Positions 34,951 through 47,819 of a stretch of DNA of 64,000 nt are shown one piece after another. The notes beneath the pieces were generated by a model that saw only the letters and a program-made list of their open reading frames with translations, ran no database searches and was not told where the DNA came from. The stretch lies in contig JAUTDP010000016.1 of assembly GCA_033439795.1 (NCBI GenBank), positions 434,001 through 498,000 on the forward strand, written 5' to 3'. Origin of the DNA: Sordaria brevicollis. Taxonomy: Eukaryota; Ascomycota; Sordariomycetes; Sordariales; Sordariaceae. The translations under genes were made by a program, and so were the position numbers. Within the stretch, counting starts at the first letter, position 1. Every line of letters starts with the position of its first letter.

Positions 34951-36544
34951 ATTTTTTAACCTCTATAATTCCGTTAATAAAGGCCGTAAATATAATTAAT
35001 ACGCATAAGGAGAATTCGCGCGGAAAAGGCGCTATTAATTCTCATTATAAAAATAGCGTAAGCTTAATATAAAAAACGTATAATTATTTACGTATTATTA
35101 ATAATATAATTAAAAATTCTATTAATAAAGGGGTTATTAATAAATATAGGGAAGATAATCGCGAGGTAGCGTCCTACGAACCCGAGTATAATACCGCCCG
35201 AAAAGATCCCGGCGATAAATATAATAATATTAACGATAATAAATTGTAATCCGAATTTAAATTATATAAAGAGTCCGGAGGTAATTTTAAATAAAAAATT
35301 TAAATATAAATTAAAAAATAATATTTAATAAAGAATTTACGTACCCTTAATTGTTACCGCTCTAAGAGCTTTTATTAATAGAGGGAATATTATATTAATA
35401 AGGCGGAATAATAATTATAATTAGAATTTTATTGGGGTAAGAGCCTTTTAAAATCTAATTAGCGTAATTATTCCTTATTTATATATAACCGTTTATTAAA
35501 CGAATATTCTTAATTTCGCTTTTATTTTTATTTTTATTCCCGTTCCCGGTTTCGCGCTTATTCCCGCTCTTAGACCCGCTCTTATTCTCCGTCCGCCCGA
35601 TTTAATCGATTTAGCCGTTCTAATAGCTTCTCCCCCGCGTAGGAGCGTTATAAGCGGCGAATATTTTACGAATATAAACGTATAAAATAGCGCGAACGTT
35701 AAAAATTCGTAGAAATAATATTATAATTTTTATAAATATTATTATAATTTATATAAAAAATTATAAAATTAGGAAATAAAGAATTTTATTTATATTCCTT
35801 TACGTATAATATTTATAAATTAATAATGAATATTACGAATATTAAAATCGAAAATTAAATCGACGGTATTAAAGATAGTAATTAAATTCGTAAGAATATT
35901 AACGCTTATTAATTTATTTAATAAGACCTTTCTAAGGCCGATAATTTTATAATTATTTTATAATATATATATTCTATTACCTTTTTTAATAATAAAAATT
36001 AAAAGCGACCTACGATATAGGAAGAATTTTTAAAATTTATTCGTAAGGAATATATTACCCCCGAAATTTATAAATTCGATATTAAAAAGTAATTATTCTT
36101 TATACGTTAAAACGACGATAAAGATTTATAGAAGTTATAGGACCGATATTAATATAATTATTAATAATTTAATAAGAACGTTGTTGCGGATAAATAATCG
36201 GTATACGATTTCTTCTTTTAATTAAAAAAGGATATATATAATTATTTCCGTACGTATTAAATCCCTATTAATAATTTAGTAGAGATTATTTCGAAGGTAA
36301 TAAATTAATAGATTAAATTTAAAGATAAAAAATAAATCCCGAGGGACGAAATAGGTAAAGGTCGCCGTAACGAACGATTTTCGCGCTATAAAGGGTCTTC
36401 GAATAATAAACGTTTTAATTATAATAAGGATTATAACCGAAATTATAATTAGGATTATAATTGGGATTATAATTTTAAAGGGCGTAAAGGTTATAAAAGA
36501 GATTAATCCTTTAATAAATAGAATGAGGGTAATAACGAATCCGG

Positions 36545-36600
36545 CTTAAATTATTATAATTATAGAAATAAGGGATATTATATTTATAATTATATAAAAT
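36545..36600 (+). pseudogene. Relic Gag CCHC zinc knuckle
   Basis: The conceptual frame reads LNYYNYRNKGYYIYNYIKYK, which looks like a Cys-X2-Cys-X4-His-X4-Cys knuckle in which Cys and His codons have become Tyr by transitions. It lies between the LTR and the RT region, as expected for Gag. Confidence 0.65.
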
Positions 36601-37539
36601 ATAAAAAGATAAATAATTAAAACCGGCCGAGAAAGAAGGTTATTATTTAAAGCGTAGCTATTAAATAAAATATTAAACGTAATAATAATAAAGAAGATAA
36701 TTATATTTCGGATACCGAAGAATTGGTAAAAGGCTAAATTTTATAGAAAAACTATCGTTTAATAGGGTTAATAATTTTAAAACGGCCGGAAGAAACGGGT
36801 TAAATAGGATTTTTATAATATTAATTACGCTAAGGGGTCGTTAATTAGAAGAATATATAAATTTAAATTTAAGAGTAGAAGTTAATATTATATATAAAAA
36901 CTTTACGAAGAAGTATAAGTTAAAGAAAGTAAAAACTGGTATTTCATTTATTTTAATAAGTACGAATAGTAAAAAAATGCGTTATTATAGAGCGTACGAA
37001 TTAACGTTTATTTTAAAGGATTGGAAGGGTTAAAAAAGAGAATCTATTTAATTATTCTACGTAATCCGAAGAGATAATCGGATATTACTATTATTATTAT
37101 TTATATTGGGTATAGATTTTAAAAGTATTATTATATATATTAATAAGAATAAATTTGAATTTAAAAGAGTACCCTTTATTAATATTATAATTTTTACGCG
37201 TAAAATAGTATATAGTAACCGAATTTATATTATTAATTTAATTTTAATATATAATTTATTAGAATTAGATTTTAAAAACGTAAATAAAGATAAAAAGCCG
37301 CCTAAAAGCGTAGCGGATAATATTCCCTTAGCGTTAAAAGGGTTTAAAAACGTATTCTTTAAAGAAAAGGTTAAAATATTATTATAATTACCGGATATTA
37401 AATATAAAATCGTTTTTAAAGAAGGAGAGGAAGTATTTAATATCCCTATTTACTTTCTATTTATTACGTAATTAGAAACGTTATACGAATATTTAAAAGA
37501 GAATTTATAAATTAATTATATTTATTATTTTTAAAATTC

Positions 37540-37920
37540 TATTAAGGTACCGATTTTATTTATATTTAAAAAGGATAATATATTATAATTATATATCGAT
37601 TACCGGAAATTAAATAAAATTACTATTAAAAATTAATACCTATTATTATCAATTAGCGAATTAATAGATTGAATAATCGGCGTTAAAGTATTTTCTAAGG
37701 TTAATTTATACGAAGCGTATTATTAGATCCGAATTAAAGAAGGGGATTAAAAGAAAACCGCTTTTAAAATGCGGTATAATTATTTCGAATATATAGTAAT
37801 ATTATTCGGGTTTATAAACGTACCCGCTATATTCTAAATATATATATATAAAATATTCGTAGGATTTATCGATTGTATTTATATAATATATTTTAACGAT
37901 ATTTTAATTTATTCGAATTT
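37540..37920 (+). pseudogene. Relic Ty3/Gypsy reverse transcriptase
   Basis: With stops ignored, the frame shows YRKLNKITIKN, VKVFSKVNLYEAYY, IRIKEGD.KKTAFKMRYNYFEYIVI, FGFINVPAIF and the catalytic-box relic YFNDILIYSNF (YxDD with D changed to N). These are the hallmark RT blocks in order. Stops are at former Gln codons (CAA/CAG to TAA/TAG). Confidence 0.93.
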
Positions 37921-39399
37921 TAAAAAATAGTATAACGAATATTTTTATTTAATTTTCGAACGTTTATATATTGCCCAACTTTTTGTAAAAACGTTTAAAT
38001 ACGAATTTTATAAAGATTATATCGATTTTTTTAATTATTAAATTATTATAGAAGGGGTAATAATAAATCCCGAACGGGTAAAGGCGGTTTAAAAATAATC
38101 GACGCTTAAATCCTTCTACGATCTTTAAATATCCCTAAAATTTGCTAATTTTTATTAATAATTTATATATTAATATTTTTATATAATAAGGCCTATTACC
38201 GATTTATAAAAAGGGAATAAGAATAGGCGGAAATTAAGCGCGTTCTATTAAATTAAAGAGGTTAATAAAGTATTCCGGGCTTTAAAAGAAGCGTTTATAA
38301 TGGTACCGATCCTTCGTTATTAGAATTTAATTAAAAAAATTAAAATTGAAATGGACATTTTGCAAAGGGCTATTTTAAGAATTTTATCCTAATTTATAAG
38401 AGATATTTAATACCCTATAGTATTCTTTTTTAAAAAATTAATAAATATAGAATAATAATAATATATAGGTTAATAAAAGTTATTCGCTATTATAATTAAT
38501 TTAAATTATTAAGTATATTATTTAAAAGGATTTTTAAAGCCGTTTATAATATTTATAAATTATAAAGCGTTAAAGAATATTATAAAATTACCGGCGAACG
38601 ATTTATATAGAAGGTTAATTTATTAAATTTACCGGTTATTTTAATTCGATTTCGAAATAAAGTATTAATTAAGGAAGACGAATTTAATAAACGGTTTATT
38701 TAAGAAATTAAATTATATAAAGGGGGATATAATTTATAATAATATTTTACCGACTTTTTAGAAGAAATTAGGTTTTATTTCGGAATTATTAAATATAATT
38801 AAAGAGTAATTAAATTCTAAAATCCCGTACTAATATAAAAAGAAATTTATAGCCTACGCTTTCGTTAAATAAATTCGACGAATAACGTAGTCCGCTACTA
38901 CTATAAAAAATATTTTATTAATATAATTAATAGAAAGAATATTCTTTTAAATTTTATTACGTAAAGTCGCAAAGAAAATAATATACCGAAAAATCCTTTA
39001 AATACCTTTAATAAATTAGGAATTTTATATTATTATAAAGGGATTTTAACTTAAGGATTTAAATTTAGCCGAACGGATAGCGATTATTTAATTTAAAAGG
39101 ATTATAATTGGGGGATATAAATTAAATAATTAAGGGGTTTTTTATTTTAAAGAACGGTTAATAATTTTTAAAGAAAAATTACTCTATAAAGAGATTTTAT
39201 ATTTTTATTATAATAATTTAAAAGTTGGTTATATAAATACGTTTAAAACTTTAAAATTTATTAAAAGGAAATTTTATTAAGAAGGCCTTATATAAAATAT
39301 TCGAAAATATATTACGAAGTACGAATTGTATTAAAGGATTTAAAAATTCTAATACCGATTTTATAGAAACTTTTAATCTTTATTAATACCCGAGTAACC

Positions 39400-39530
39400 T
39401 TTTTAAAAAATTAGTATCGATTTTATTACCGGCCTTCCGCTGAATTAAAGGGCCGATAGGAAAATATATAATATTATTTTAATAATTGTAAATTAATTTA
39501 TTAAAATAATTTTATTTATTTCTATTATTA
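39400..39530 (+). pseudogene. Relic retroviral-type integrase core
   Basis: KKISIDFITGLPLN followed by a YNIILIIVN.FIKIILFI stretch matches the first catalytic Asp region of Ty3/Gypsy integrase (SxDFIxGLPxS...ILVIVDRxTK). It lies 3' of RT. Confidence 0.88.
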
Positions 39531-42306
39531 AAACGCTTAATGTAATTTTTATAACGTTCTTATTATATAAATACGTAGAATACCGATTCGGTTTACTATT
39601 AGGAATTATAAATAATAAAAATAAATTATTTATTAACGAATTTTAAAAGGAATTTATTAAAATACGTAAAATTTTACAAAAATTATTTATTATATTTTAC
39701 TTATAAATAGATAAGTAAATAGAACGTTTATATTAAATTATTAAAAAGATTTTACGTATTCGAATTTTAAAAAGCGATTTTATATTTTAGAATAGGGAAT
39801 TCCCGGAAGTGGAATTCGCGTATAATAATTTTACGTATAGAATTATAGAGGTTTCGTTATTTAAAGTTTTATATAATTATTATTTACGTATAATTGAATA
39901 TATTAAGGGGTAGAATCCTATTAAAATTTAAAATATAAAGGAACGATTATAGAAATTAGAGGAAATTCGTAAAGTAATATAACGCTATTAGAATTAAATA
40001 ATAAAAACGTAGAAAAAGGGGTATAATAAAAAGTATACGCTAATTAAATTCCAATTAAATAATATTGTAAATTTATTAATTAAGAATTTCCGATTTAAAA
40101 ATAGGAAATTAATACTTATATATATTAAAATTAAAGTATTAAAGAGAATTAATTCTTAGGCGTATTAAATAATTTTACCGATATAATATAGCCGGATATA
40201 TAATATCTTTTTAATTAATTTACTAAAATTTTAAAAGAGTAAAAAAGACGGAAATTACGAAATATTATTATTAGAATTATATAATAAATAAGAGGAGTAG
40301 GAAATTAAAGAAATCGTAAATTATTAAAGAGTAGGTATAAATTAGAAGTTTTTAATTAAATAAATAAAATAGCCCGTAAAATATAATATTTAAAAATTTA
40401 AAAAGTATTTCGAAAATACGTAAAAAGTATTTTCTAAATATTAAAAAATTAAATAAAAACATTATAGGAAATAAAATAATTAATATAAATAATATAATAA
40501 AAGTTTATTATTCTACGATTATAGAAAATAATAAACGCTAAATATAATGCGAAATATTATATATAAAGTTTAGTAGGCGAATAATTACTATATACCCCGA
40601 CGGAAATAGGAATTAAAAGTTTATTTATTAATAGAAAAAGAAATATTATTACCGGCGAAAAATTTACGTAGTAAAATAAATTAAAAGTAATTTATACTAG
40701 AAATAAAATACCTAAAGACCGGTAATTTAATTTTAAATATTTTAATATAATATTAATTAAAAAATAGCCGTACCGAACCGCGAATTAAAGTTATAAAGAA
40801 TTTAAAAAATCCGAATATTAAAAACCGGAAGAAGAGCTTTTTTAATATTTTTATTAAATTGGGAATTCCCCGTTTAATAAGGATAAACAATTAAATTAAA
40901 AGGATTTAGAATAGCCGGTAGATTTTTTATTAAAATTATAGAGAATCCAATATATTAAAAGGAGAACCATTCTAATATTTCTTACTAAATTAAAGATTTT
41001 CTATCCGATAAGGATAAAATAATTAAATTAAAAGAATTTAAACTAATTAATAAATTCTTTATTAGAATTATAAAGAATTCGATATATTAAGAGGAGAACC
41101 GCTCTAATATTTCCTATTAAATTAAAAATTCTCCGTCTAATAAAAATAAAATAATTAAATTAGGAAAACTTAAATTAATTAGTAAATTCCTTATTAAGAT
41201 TATAGAGAATTCAATATATTAAAAAAAGAATTACTTTAATATTTCTTATTAAATTAAAGATTTTCCGTTTAATAAAAATAAAAAAATTAAATTAAGAAAA
41301 CTTAAAGCTAATCGGTAAATTCCTCTTCAATATTTATTCGTAAACGGCGTTAAGGGTTACCCGGCCTTAAAGTAATTACGGCGGTTTAAATTATAAAAAA
41401 ATCTATAACCCGATTAATAAATATAAATATTAATAAAACTCTTTAAATTAAGGAAATATAATAAATTATTAATTACGTAAAATAAATAATCGTCGGTCGA
41501 TAATATAATTTAAAATATTTCCAACTTTTAAAAATAATTAATATATATTAAAATTTTTATTAGCCTAATTAATTAATTAAAACTAATCAATTTTCCCTTA
41601 TATTTTAAGGATTATAGGGGTTTAATTCTAGGAAGAGGAAAAGTAATTCGGGTTAAACCCTAAAACCGGCTTTAAATAAAATTCCGATCCTAATTCGGAA
41701 TAAAATTTCTATTCTATTTCGGAATTCCTTCGAAATCTTTAATTATTTAAAGTAAAACGTTTTTTATCCGGAGAAAAAACGCGAAGGGAAAAGAATATTA
41801 AAACGGTAAATAAGGCGTACAATACGTAGAAATTAAACTATTTCGGAATCGGCTTCTAAAAACCTAATAGTAACCCTAAAGGGCGAATATTAATCGTAGA
41901 ACCGATTAATTATTATAATATTACAGTTAATAAGCGTAGAAATATTAATATAATATAAATAATTAGGATAGGCGGGGATTATTACTTTATTTAATATATT
42001 AATATAAATATTATTAATCGGTTTTTAAATCTTTTAGTAAAACCGTTTAGTGTAAAAACGTTACTCCTATAAATATTATAGTAATTATTATATAATAATA
42101 TAATTTAAAGATTAAATTAATTAAGGGGGGAATAACGCTAATGCGTAAAATAAGAATAAATAATTAAACGGTATAATAAAACCGAGGCGTAACGTAATAT
42201 ACGAGCGGAAAATAGGGTTTTTTAAAATAGGAAATAAAATTTTCTATAAATTATAATAATTAATATTAAAATTATAAAGGATTATAATTTTTAAGGGGGG
42301 GATAAT

Positions 42307-42592
42307 TATAAGGGTATTATTAAAAAGGTTTAAGGGGATTTGTATAATTAGGGTATAATAGCCTAGGACGACGGATAAAATAGTGGATAAGATAAGGATA
42401 GTAGGATATAATATAGAGGAAAGGATTTCGGAATCCGGGCGCCGACCGTTCCGGACTTATAGGGAAGCATATAAGTATAAAAGAGGATAGTTCCTAATTA
42501 GAGACTTATATTTAATTAAGCTAAAGTCTTTCTCCTAGAATAGACCTACTTTATACGACCTACTCTCACCCTCTTGTATTTGTAACTTTATA
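42307..42592 (+). repeat. 3' LTR of the nested Gypsy element
   Basis: 286 bp, collinear with the 5' LTR with many transition differences (for example GGTATTATTA versus GGTATCGCTA). The two LTRs carry different RIP mutations. Confidence 0.93.
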
Positions 42593-42597
42593 ATTAC

Positions 42598-43455
42598 TTT
42601 TATAATAAAATTCGTTAAAAGGGAGAAGGAGAGGGAAAAAGAGCGATTAACGGCTAAATAAGTAATTAAAAAGAAGGAAAAGGAGTAATTAGCGGTTAAA
42701 TAAGCAATTATTCTTTTAAACGACCCTTTTACTTTATTTAATTATAATAAACAATAATAACCTATCCGCAAAAAATAGATCGTTCAAATTACTTCTATCA
42801 ATTCGTTTATACCTATAATTTTAATAATTACGAAAAGCGGAAGGGCTATAAAATTAACGAAAAAAATAATAGGGAATTAATATACTAATACTATATTAAG
42901 GATTATTACTTCTTATTTTAATAAAAATCAATAAAAAAAGGAAGTTCCTCCGTTTTAATTATACGCCCCGTTTAAATTCTTTATATTTTAAACCTTAACG
43001 GCGAAATATTAATAAGAAACGAAAAATAACGCGTTATTTATTACGGCGTACATTCCCTTTTACCTACTACCTATTACCCCCGGTATTCTTAACCTACTAC
43101 CTATATATATTTAAAACTTATAATTAATAAAAATAATAAAAACTAATTATATTTAATATAAATATAATTCGAATAGAAGGTTTCTACGAATCTATAATAC
43201 TAATAGCGGTTACTACTCGTCAATAGTAAACCGCTATACTACGGGCGTCTCTATAGCACCCCTTTCGGGGCTAGTAATAATCGAAGTGAAATTTGGTATT
43301 TATAAGAACGTTTAGAGGAAGTTAAACGTATTTTAATATTATTTTTAATAATAATAATATAGGGTTATAGTGCGGAAATTTTCCCGGAGAAAATATAGTA
43401 ATATTTTGGCTAGTATTAAAGTAATATAGTACTTATTATTTTAACTATACGCCGC
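42598..43455. other. RIP-mutated body of the TIR element, right part
   Basis: Contains a duplicated ~43-bp Lys/Glu-rich stretch (42640-42715) whose translation reads like a charged coiled coil with stops at former Gln codons. There is no intact gene. Confidence 0.6.
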
Positions 43456-43569
43456 TAGGGTTAGGGATTTATATAATACTGCCCGCGGAGTGCCATTATA
43501 TATAAGAACACTCCGCGGGCAGTAATACTGCCCCCCGAGTATTTTAACACTGCCCCCCGAGTGCGTCCC
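43456..43569 (-). repeat. Right terminal inverted repeat of the 11.77-kb element
   Basis: Its reverse complement begins GGGACGCACTCGGGGGGCAG and follows the left TIR through CACTGCCCGCGGAGT and on to ATCCCTAACCCTA. Confidence 0.9.
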
Positions 43570-44272
43570 TTTCTTTGAGCCGACAACCTCCGAGTCCTCC
43601 GACGACCAACAACGCCTAACACCAACAACCTTAGATGCTCTCGCCAAACAAATTCACGCCGCTGCACTGACGGAAGTTACCTTAATCCATCGAAACCTGC
43701 GTTGGTACCTAGAAAATGCGCTACAGGGAACGGCACTGTTGCTCATGGACGAGAAACAACCTCATCTGACCTGTTACTTGCCTGAGTCACTGAAAATGCA
43801 TCGCTACCTCAAAGACATCCGGAAAACGCGTCCGAAGGGCGAGGCAAAGTTGCTCCCCAGCGATCGTGAGCAGCGGTTCGTCAAGATGGCGTATCGACTG
43901 CAGTGGCTGCTGAACGGCTCGCTTTACGAGCACATGCTGTTGATGCCGAACGTAATGAGGGAGGATGCAGATCCAGGCCTTCTCGATGACGAAAATGAAA
44001 TCGAACTAACATCGACTTTGAACCCATCTCAGCTGGGTGAGAAGATTGTGCAAGAAGTGAAGAAGATCGTGATAGGCGCGACGTCGATAGCTCCGGGTGA
44101 TGGGAGCGAGGTATCACCAAAAGTGCCGCAGCGCACCTATTTTCCTTATGATGAGCACTTGAAGCTTGCATGGAGCTTGCCTGGGCTGGAGAACACGGAT
44201 GAGCAGGAATTGTTTCCTCGGGAGTGGCTCAAGGAGTTTTCTATGAATGGGAAGTGGGCGAGGGATAGATAG

Positions 44273-45475
44273 ATTTTTGGCGAGGAGATAACGAGAAGTT
44301 GAGGAGGAGCGAAAAGAAAGTTAAGAGATGAAATCGGGCATGGAAAGGGAGGTTGGAGTGTGGTGTTAGTGTAGTGCCCTGCAGGGACACTGTAATTCAC
44401 AGTATTTGTTGGGTGAGTAACAACGCTGTACCCACATGCAAGACGGAATGAGCAGAGGTAATGCACCATGCGCTGGTCTGCTTTGTATATTAGTATACCT
44501 ACGTCATTCAAGGTCCATTCGATAATACAAGGTGGACAAAATGTTATGAACAACCTCACCTCATTTTCGTGGTGTTTCAAAATGCCAGAGTCGGGCCACA
44601 ATTGGGACATCGATGCATGGAAGGAGCAGGGCGCATGCAGGTGCACTGGACTGAGTGCCAATCCACAATTCCAAAGGCAGGCACGACCTTTCCGCAGGGG
44701 CATTCGCCCAACATCCTTTCCTGCCCCGAGCACGGCTCATTGTCTCCTCCAACTTCCACTCTCTTCGAAAATTTCCGCTCTTAGTCGTCATCTCTCCCAA
44801 CAGCTGTCTTTGTCGAAGCATTCAAACCGTACTACACACCTTGGCATTATAACAGCGCCAAGACGCTGATACACTCCGCGCTTCGACGACCATTTTCAAG
44901 TACCTCTACCTTACGCTTGCCGCCGTATCATCTTTGACGCTCCTCCGTTCCAGTTATGTTGATCATCCGCGGCTTCCAACAGGTTTTTCTTCCTCCCTAA
45001 GTCCAGCAACCGACCATCCACCATGATTTCATTCTGAACCGTACCGAACGGCTCGTTGGCGGAGTGCCGGTCTGGTGAACCAACGGCGCGGCCGCATCGG
45101 ACAAAGACAATGGGCATCGGCTTGTTGGTAGTGTGATATTTGCTGACGCAACTGTTCAAGTCCGGCCCAACAGACTTCGGTTGCTTTGACAATCAGACGG
45201 GGAGAAGAGTATGTGTAATTTCTGGAGATCAAGGAGGCAAGACGGTCTGGACATTGACAGCGCTTTTCGTTAGGTCGGCGCCTTCATGCCCCTACGTGTC
45301 CCATTTAAATGTTACCCTGCTAATCTTTTTCATGCTTGCAGATTTCTCCGCTACCCATAGACGTAACTGAAGTTCTACTCCTCTGAGCTTCACTCCTCAT
45401 CATTTGCAACATCCGGATACCCTAAGCATTCCTCAACAGATCACAACGAGAACCAGAACCGCCGGACCCGACACC
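44273..45475. other. Intergenic between pseudogene D and gene E
   Basis: 1.2 kb, normal composition, no supported gene. It carries the cluster motif GACAAAGACAATG at 45100-45112, 364-376 bp before the gene E ATG, and a nearby TTGTTGG. Confidence 0.5.
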
Positions 45476-47819
45476 ATGGACGCTTCTCAAGCAAATGCCA
45501 ATCCAACATTGGTTCTTCGAGACCATCTGGTAGCTCTTCAGCTGGCTGTCAAAGTTATACGGACATATCCGGGAACCGCAAACAACAAGAATAACGGACT
45601 CGACAAGGTCATCAAGGAATACAAGGATCTCTCCAAGAGGTTCCAAGCGGAACCTCCTTTGACAGCCCAGGAAACCACCGAGCTTTTGGGTCAAGTTCAA
45701 GAATGCCTGGGTCACGCATGGACATGTGCTGAAAGCCTATATAACCTCGGTGATGCACCGGAACTGAAGAAGGCGATCTCGCCGGAAAGTGGGTGGTATG
45801 GTCGGATCAGTGCTTTTTATGTACTGTTTTTCCATCTTCTTTGGTAAGCTCTCTTACAAAATTTCCGTCCTCATCTTATCACTGACAGTCCTCCCGCAAT
45901 TGATGAATAGTTGTCGCTACGACATTACTGGTATGAGGTTTGACAGTATCCGCGAAGATCGGGCATGGGGATGTATAGAGGGCAATCTAGTGAAATTCCT
46001 GCTGAACCTAGACGGCATAGAACGGGAGATTCAGGAACAAGCAAAGTGCGAGCTACCGGGGCCCATATCCAACAACCTAGAGAAGATACCAGAAGACTTC
46101 TATATGGCGGCTCAGAACAAGTTCGGCATGCCAGTTGCGAGCGACGCGTACTACGAATCCATCGCCGACCCCCATGCGGGGACATTTCAGTGGATCTTCC
46201 AGCCCCCGAAAAATGGCGAAGAGAACTTCGTTTCTTGGCTAAAGCAACATCCGCATCACGAAAAGCAAAGGATGTTTTGGATTACCGGAGACCCTGGGAC
46301 TGGAAAGACTGTGCTACTGAAGTATATCCTCAAGGAGATTGAGAGAAGACCTTCGTTGCTTCCAGGTGACAGCAGACAACCACACTTGGCCCCAATTGTT
46401 CTCAGCTACTTTTCCGTCAGTTCGGCGGCCATGCCTGAGGACTCTAAAGCAGGCTCCGAATGGTTTGAGCCTTGGTTATCTCAGCTGCTCCAAAAGTTTC
46501 CTCGAGAGATGTGCAAAGTGTTCGTCGAGACATATACAACAAAGATCGCAACCGCCAAATGGGTAGCGCCGAGTAGCTGGGCGTGTGGGACGTTTGATAA
46601 GGTCTTTGAATGCTGTTTGAAGTACCTTGAACGACGACAGCCGGTTTACTTCTTCCTTGATGTGGATCAGGTCGATGATGGATTAGGTTACTGTATCAAG
46701 AGGTGGGAAGAGGATATGTTCTTCGCGTCCAACATTAAAGTCTGTGTGGTCAGCAGACCTGAAAACGATTTCCACCAATGGTGGCAACCACATCATGAAA
46801 GGCTCATTCTCGAACACCCGAATGGAAAGCGATCGCGTACCGTTTTCCTCGAGGATCATAACGCCGGCGATATCAGGAGTTTTTGCGAGTCTGTGTTGGG
46901 AAAAATGCCCTCAGACGCCCGTCGGAGTCACACGGACGTCATTGTCAGAGACTGCGGGGGTTCATTCAATGCAGCACTAGATGCGTGTGAGCTTCTTCTT
47001 AGGGATCATGGCTGCTCCTCCGATAATCGACGCAACAAAAAAAGTGCAGCCCTGTTGGATATCATGCTAAGAGATATGGGGAGGAACATCAAGCCGATTG
47101 ATGAAGAGAGGGAGCAGTTGCAGGAACTTTCATTCTATCTCAACATGGTTCTAGTATCCCACAAACAGCAGGTTACCGTTGGTCAGCAGCATAGAATCTA
47201 TCCGTTATCTTTGTTGAAACTCGCCAGCGGTTTGATCCGCATGGCTGAACAAGAACAACATGAACAGGCAGATGCTGGTGCGGGCCGTGGCTTCGAGACA
47301 ATCAATCTTGCCAACACCATCTGTGGCATGGCGGCGGAGATCGAAACAGAGTTCTACCCATTCGTCATCATACAGCAAATGGATGAACAGGAAATTGCCC
47401 CCAACTTTACCTTCACCGACGGCTCGGTCAACGATGAAGAGACCGATGCTCTCAAGCAAGCGCGGTACACCATCAAACGCGCGGCTTCGATGAAGGTGAC
47501 GGTTCTCAATGAGCAAATGCGCTGGGTTCTACAGCATTACCAAAAGGGGGTGGCATTACTCTCGTTGTGGGGGGGATCACTTACGCCTAATCACGTTGAT
47601 TGTGCAATCGCAGACGTACTTGGGAGCAAAAAGTGGAACGATCATATTCGCGACAATGGACCTGTTGCTGCCGGGAATCCCTTTAGCATGTTGAGATTGA
47701 TGGAGGAGCGCCGGGAGCAAGGTGAGGAGCGCGTCAAACTGACGCTGAAAAGGCCTGACACTTTTTACGCTTCGCTTGAGGGTTGTGCGCGTTGTTTGAG
47801 TCGAGAGGAGGGAGAATGA
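45476..47819 (+). CDS. NTPase cluster gene E: NACHT-like STAND P-loop NTPase
   Basis: Predicted cytosolic signalling NTPase of the fungal NLR-like class. Exons 45476-45843 and 45911-47819 (67-bp intron, GTAAGC..CACTGAC..AATAG, phase 2) give 758 aa. Residues 1-122 are the N-terminal helical domain (VALQLAVKVIRTYPG ... FFHLLW/C). The NTPase has Walker A GDPGTGKT (249-256) in FWITGDPGTGKTVLLKYI, IVLSYFS, Walker B-like VYFFLDVDQVDDG (LD 372-373) and sensor VCVVSRPENDF (SRPE 404-407), then VFLEDHNAGDIRSFC. The C-terminal module includes LSFYLNMVLVSHK and YPLSLLKLASGL, but the SLYEHxLLMP and PYxEHLKLA blocks are missing, so the tail is shorter than in G and H. The ATG at 45476 has a strong context (gacaccATGG) shared with gene F. 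An in-frame ATG 24 codons upstream is possible. Confidence 0.88.

Larger units (their letters stand above)
34665..42592 (+). mobile_element. Complete, RIP-inactivated Ty3/Gypsy LTR retrotransposon
   Basis: 7,928 bp with two 286-bp LTRs (34665-34950, 42307-42592) and a perfect 5-bp target duplication ATTAC (34660-34664, 42593-42597). A purine-rich PPT (AAGGGGGGGATAA, 42293-42305) precedes the 3' LTR. Relic domains run Gag zinc knuckle (~36545-36600), protease/RT (~37540-37920), RNase H and integrase (~39400-39530); integrase after RT is the Ty3/Gypsy order. All frames are interrupted by TAA/TAG and by Cys-to-Tyr type changes, as RIP produces. The same family as 1-3489. Confidence 0.95.
31799..43569. 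mobile_element. 11.77-kb TIR DNA transposon carrying a nested Gypsy element
   Basis: The outer ends are ~114-bp inverted repeats (31799-31912, 43456-43569) containing CACTCGGGGGGCAGT-type motifs, and the element is flanked by the 8-bp duplication TTTCTTTG (31791-31798, 43570-43577). Without the nested retrotransposon and its target duplicate the element is about 3.8 kb. Its own body (31913-34659 and 42598-43455) is RIP-mutated with no intact transposase. Fragments such as an acidic 60-codon frame at 32291-32473, a Lys/Gly-rich stretch at ~34409-34460 and a Lys/Glu-rich stretch at ~42620-42710 hint at former coding sequence. The terminal GGG and the 8-bp duplication resemble those of the 468-bp MITE. 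Confidence 0.9.
29466..44272 (+). pseudogene. NTPase cluster gene D: broken by two stops and two transposons
   Basis: The pseudogene is spread over four pieces: exon 1 29466-29878, exon 2 29956-30593, then 31070-31798 and 43578-44272. Exon 1 (ATG in ACAACCATGG) encodes the N-terminal domain ending VFMLLLW at the conserved phase-2 intron (GTAGGT..CACTAAC..AG, ~77 bp). The NTPase has ACWIVSLFGTGKSVLLKHI, keeping GTGKS but not the preceding G-x-P, then VVISHFF. An in-frame TAA follows at 30490. A 468-bp MITE interrupts at 30594-31061. The frame then resumes to YIFLDGTG and meets a TAG at 31192. KVCVGCKP, RLSLFLNMI and NNRPLSLLQLALCLY follow, up to the 11.77-kb insertion. After it the frame resumes with FFEPTTSE and runs through RLQWLLNGSLYEHMLLMP and PYDEHLKLAWSLPGLE to its stop at 44272. 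Both insertion sites keep the frame once the element and one target duplicate are discounted. Closest relative in the window: gene F. Confidence 0.88.

Noticed and set aside
43441..43667. Two ~68-codon minus-strand frames at the right end of the TIR element
   Set aside because: They run across the inverted repeat and the target duplicate into pseudogene D, so they are not genes.
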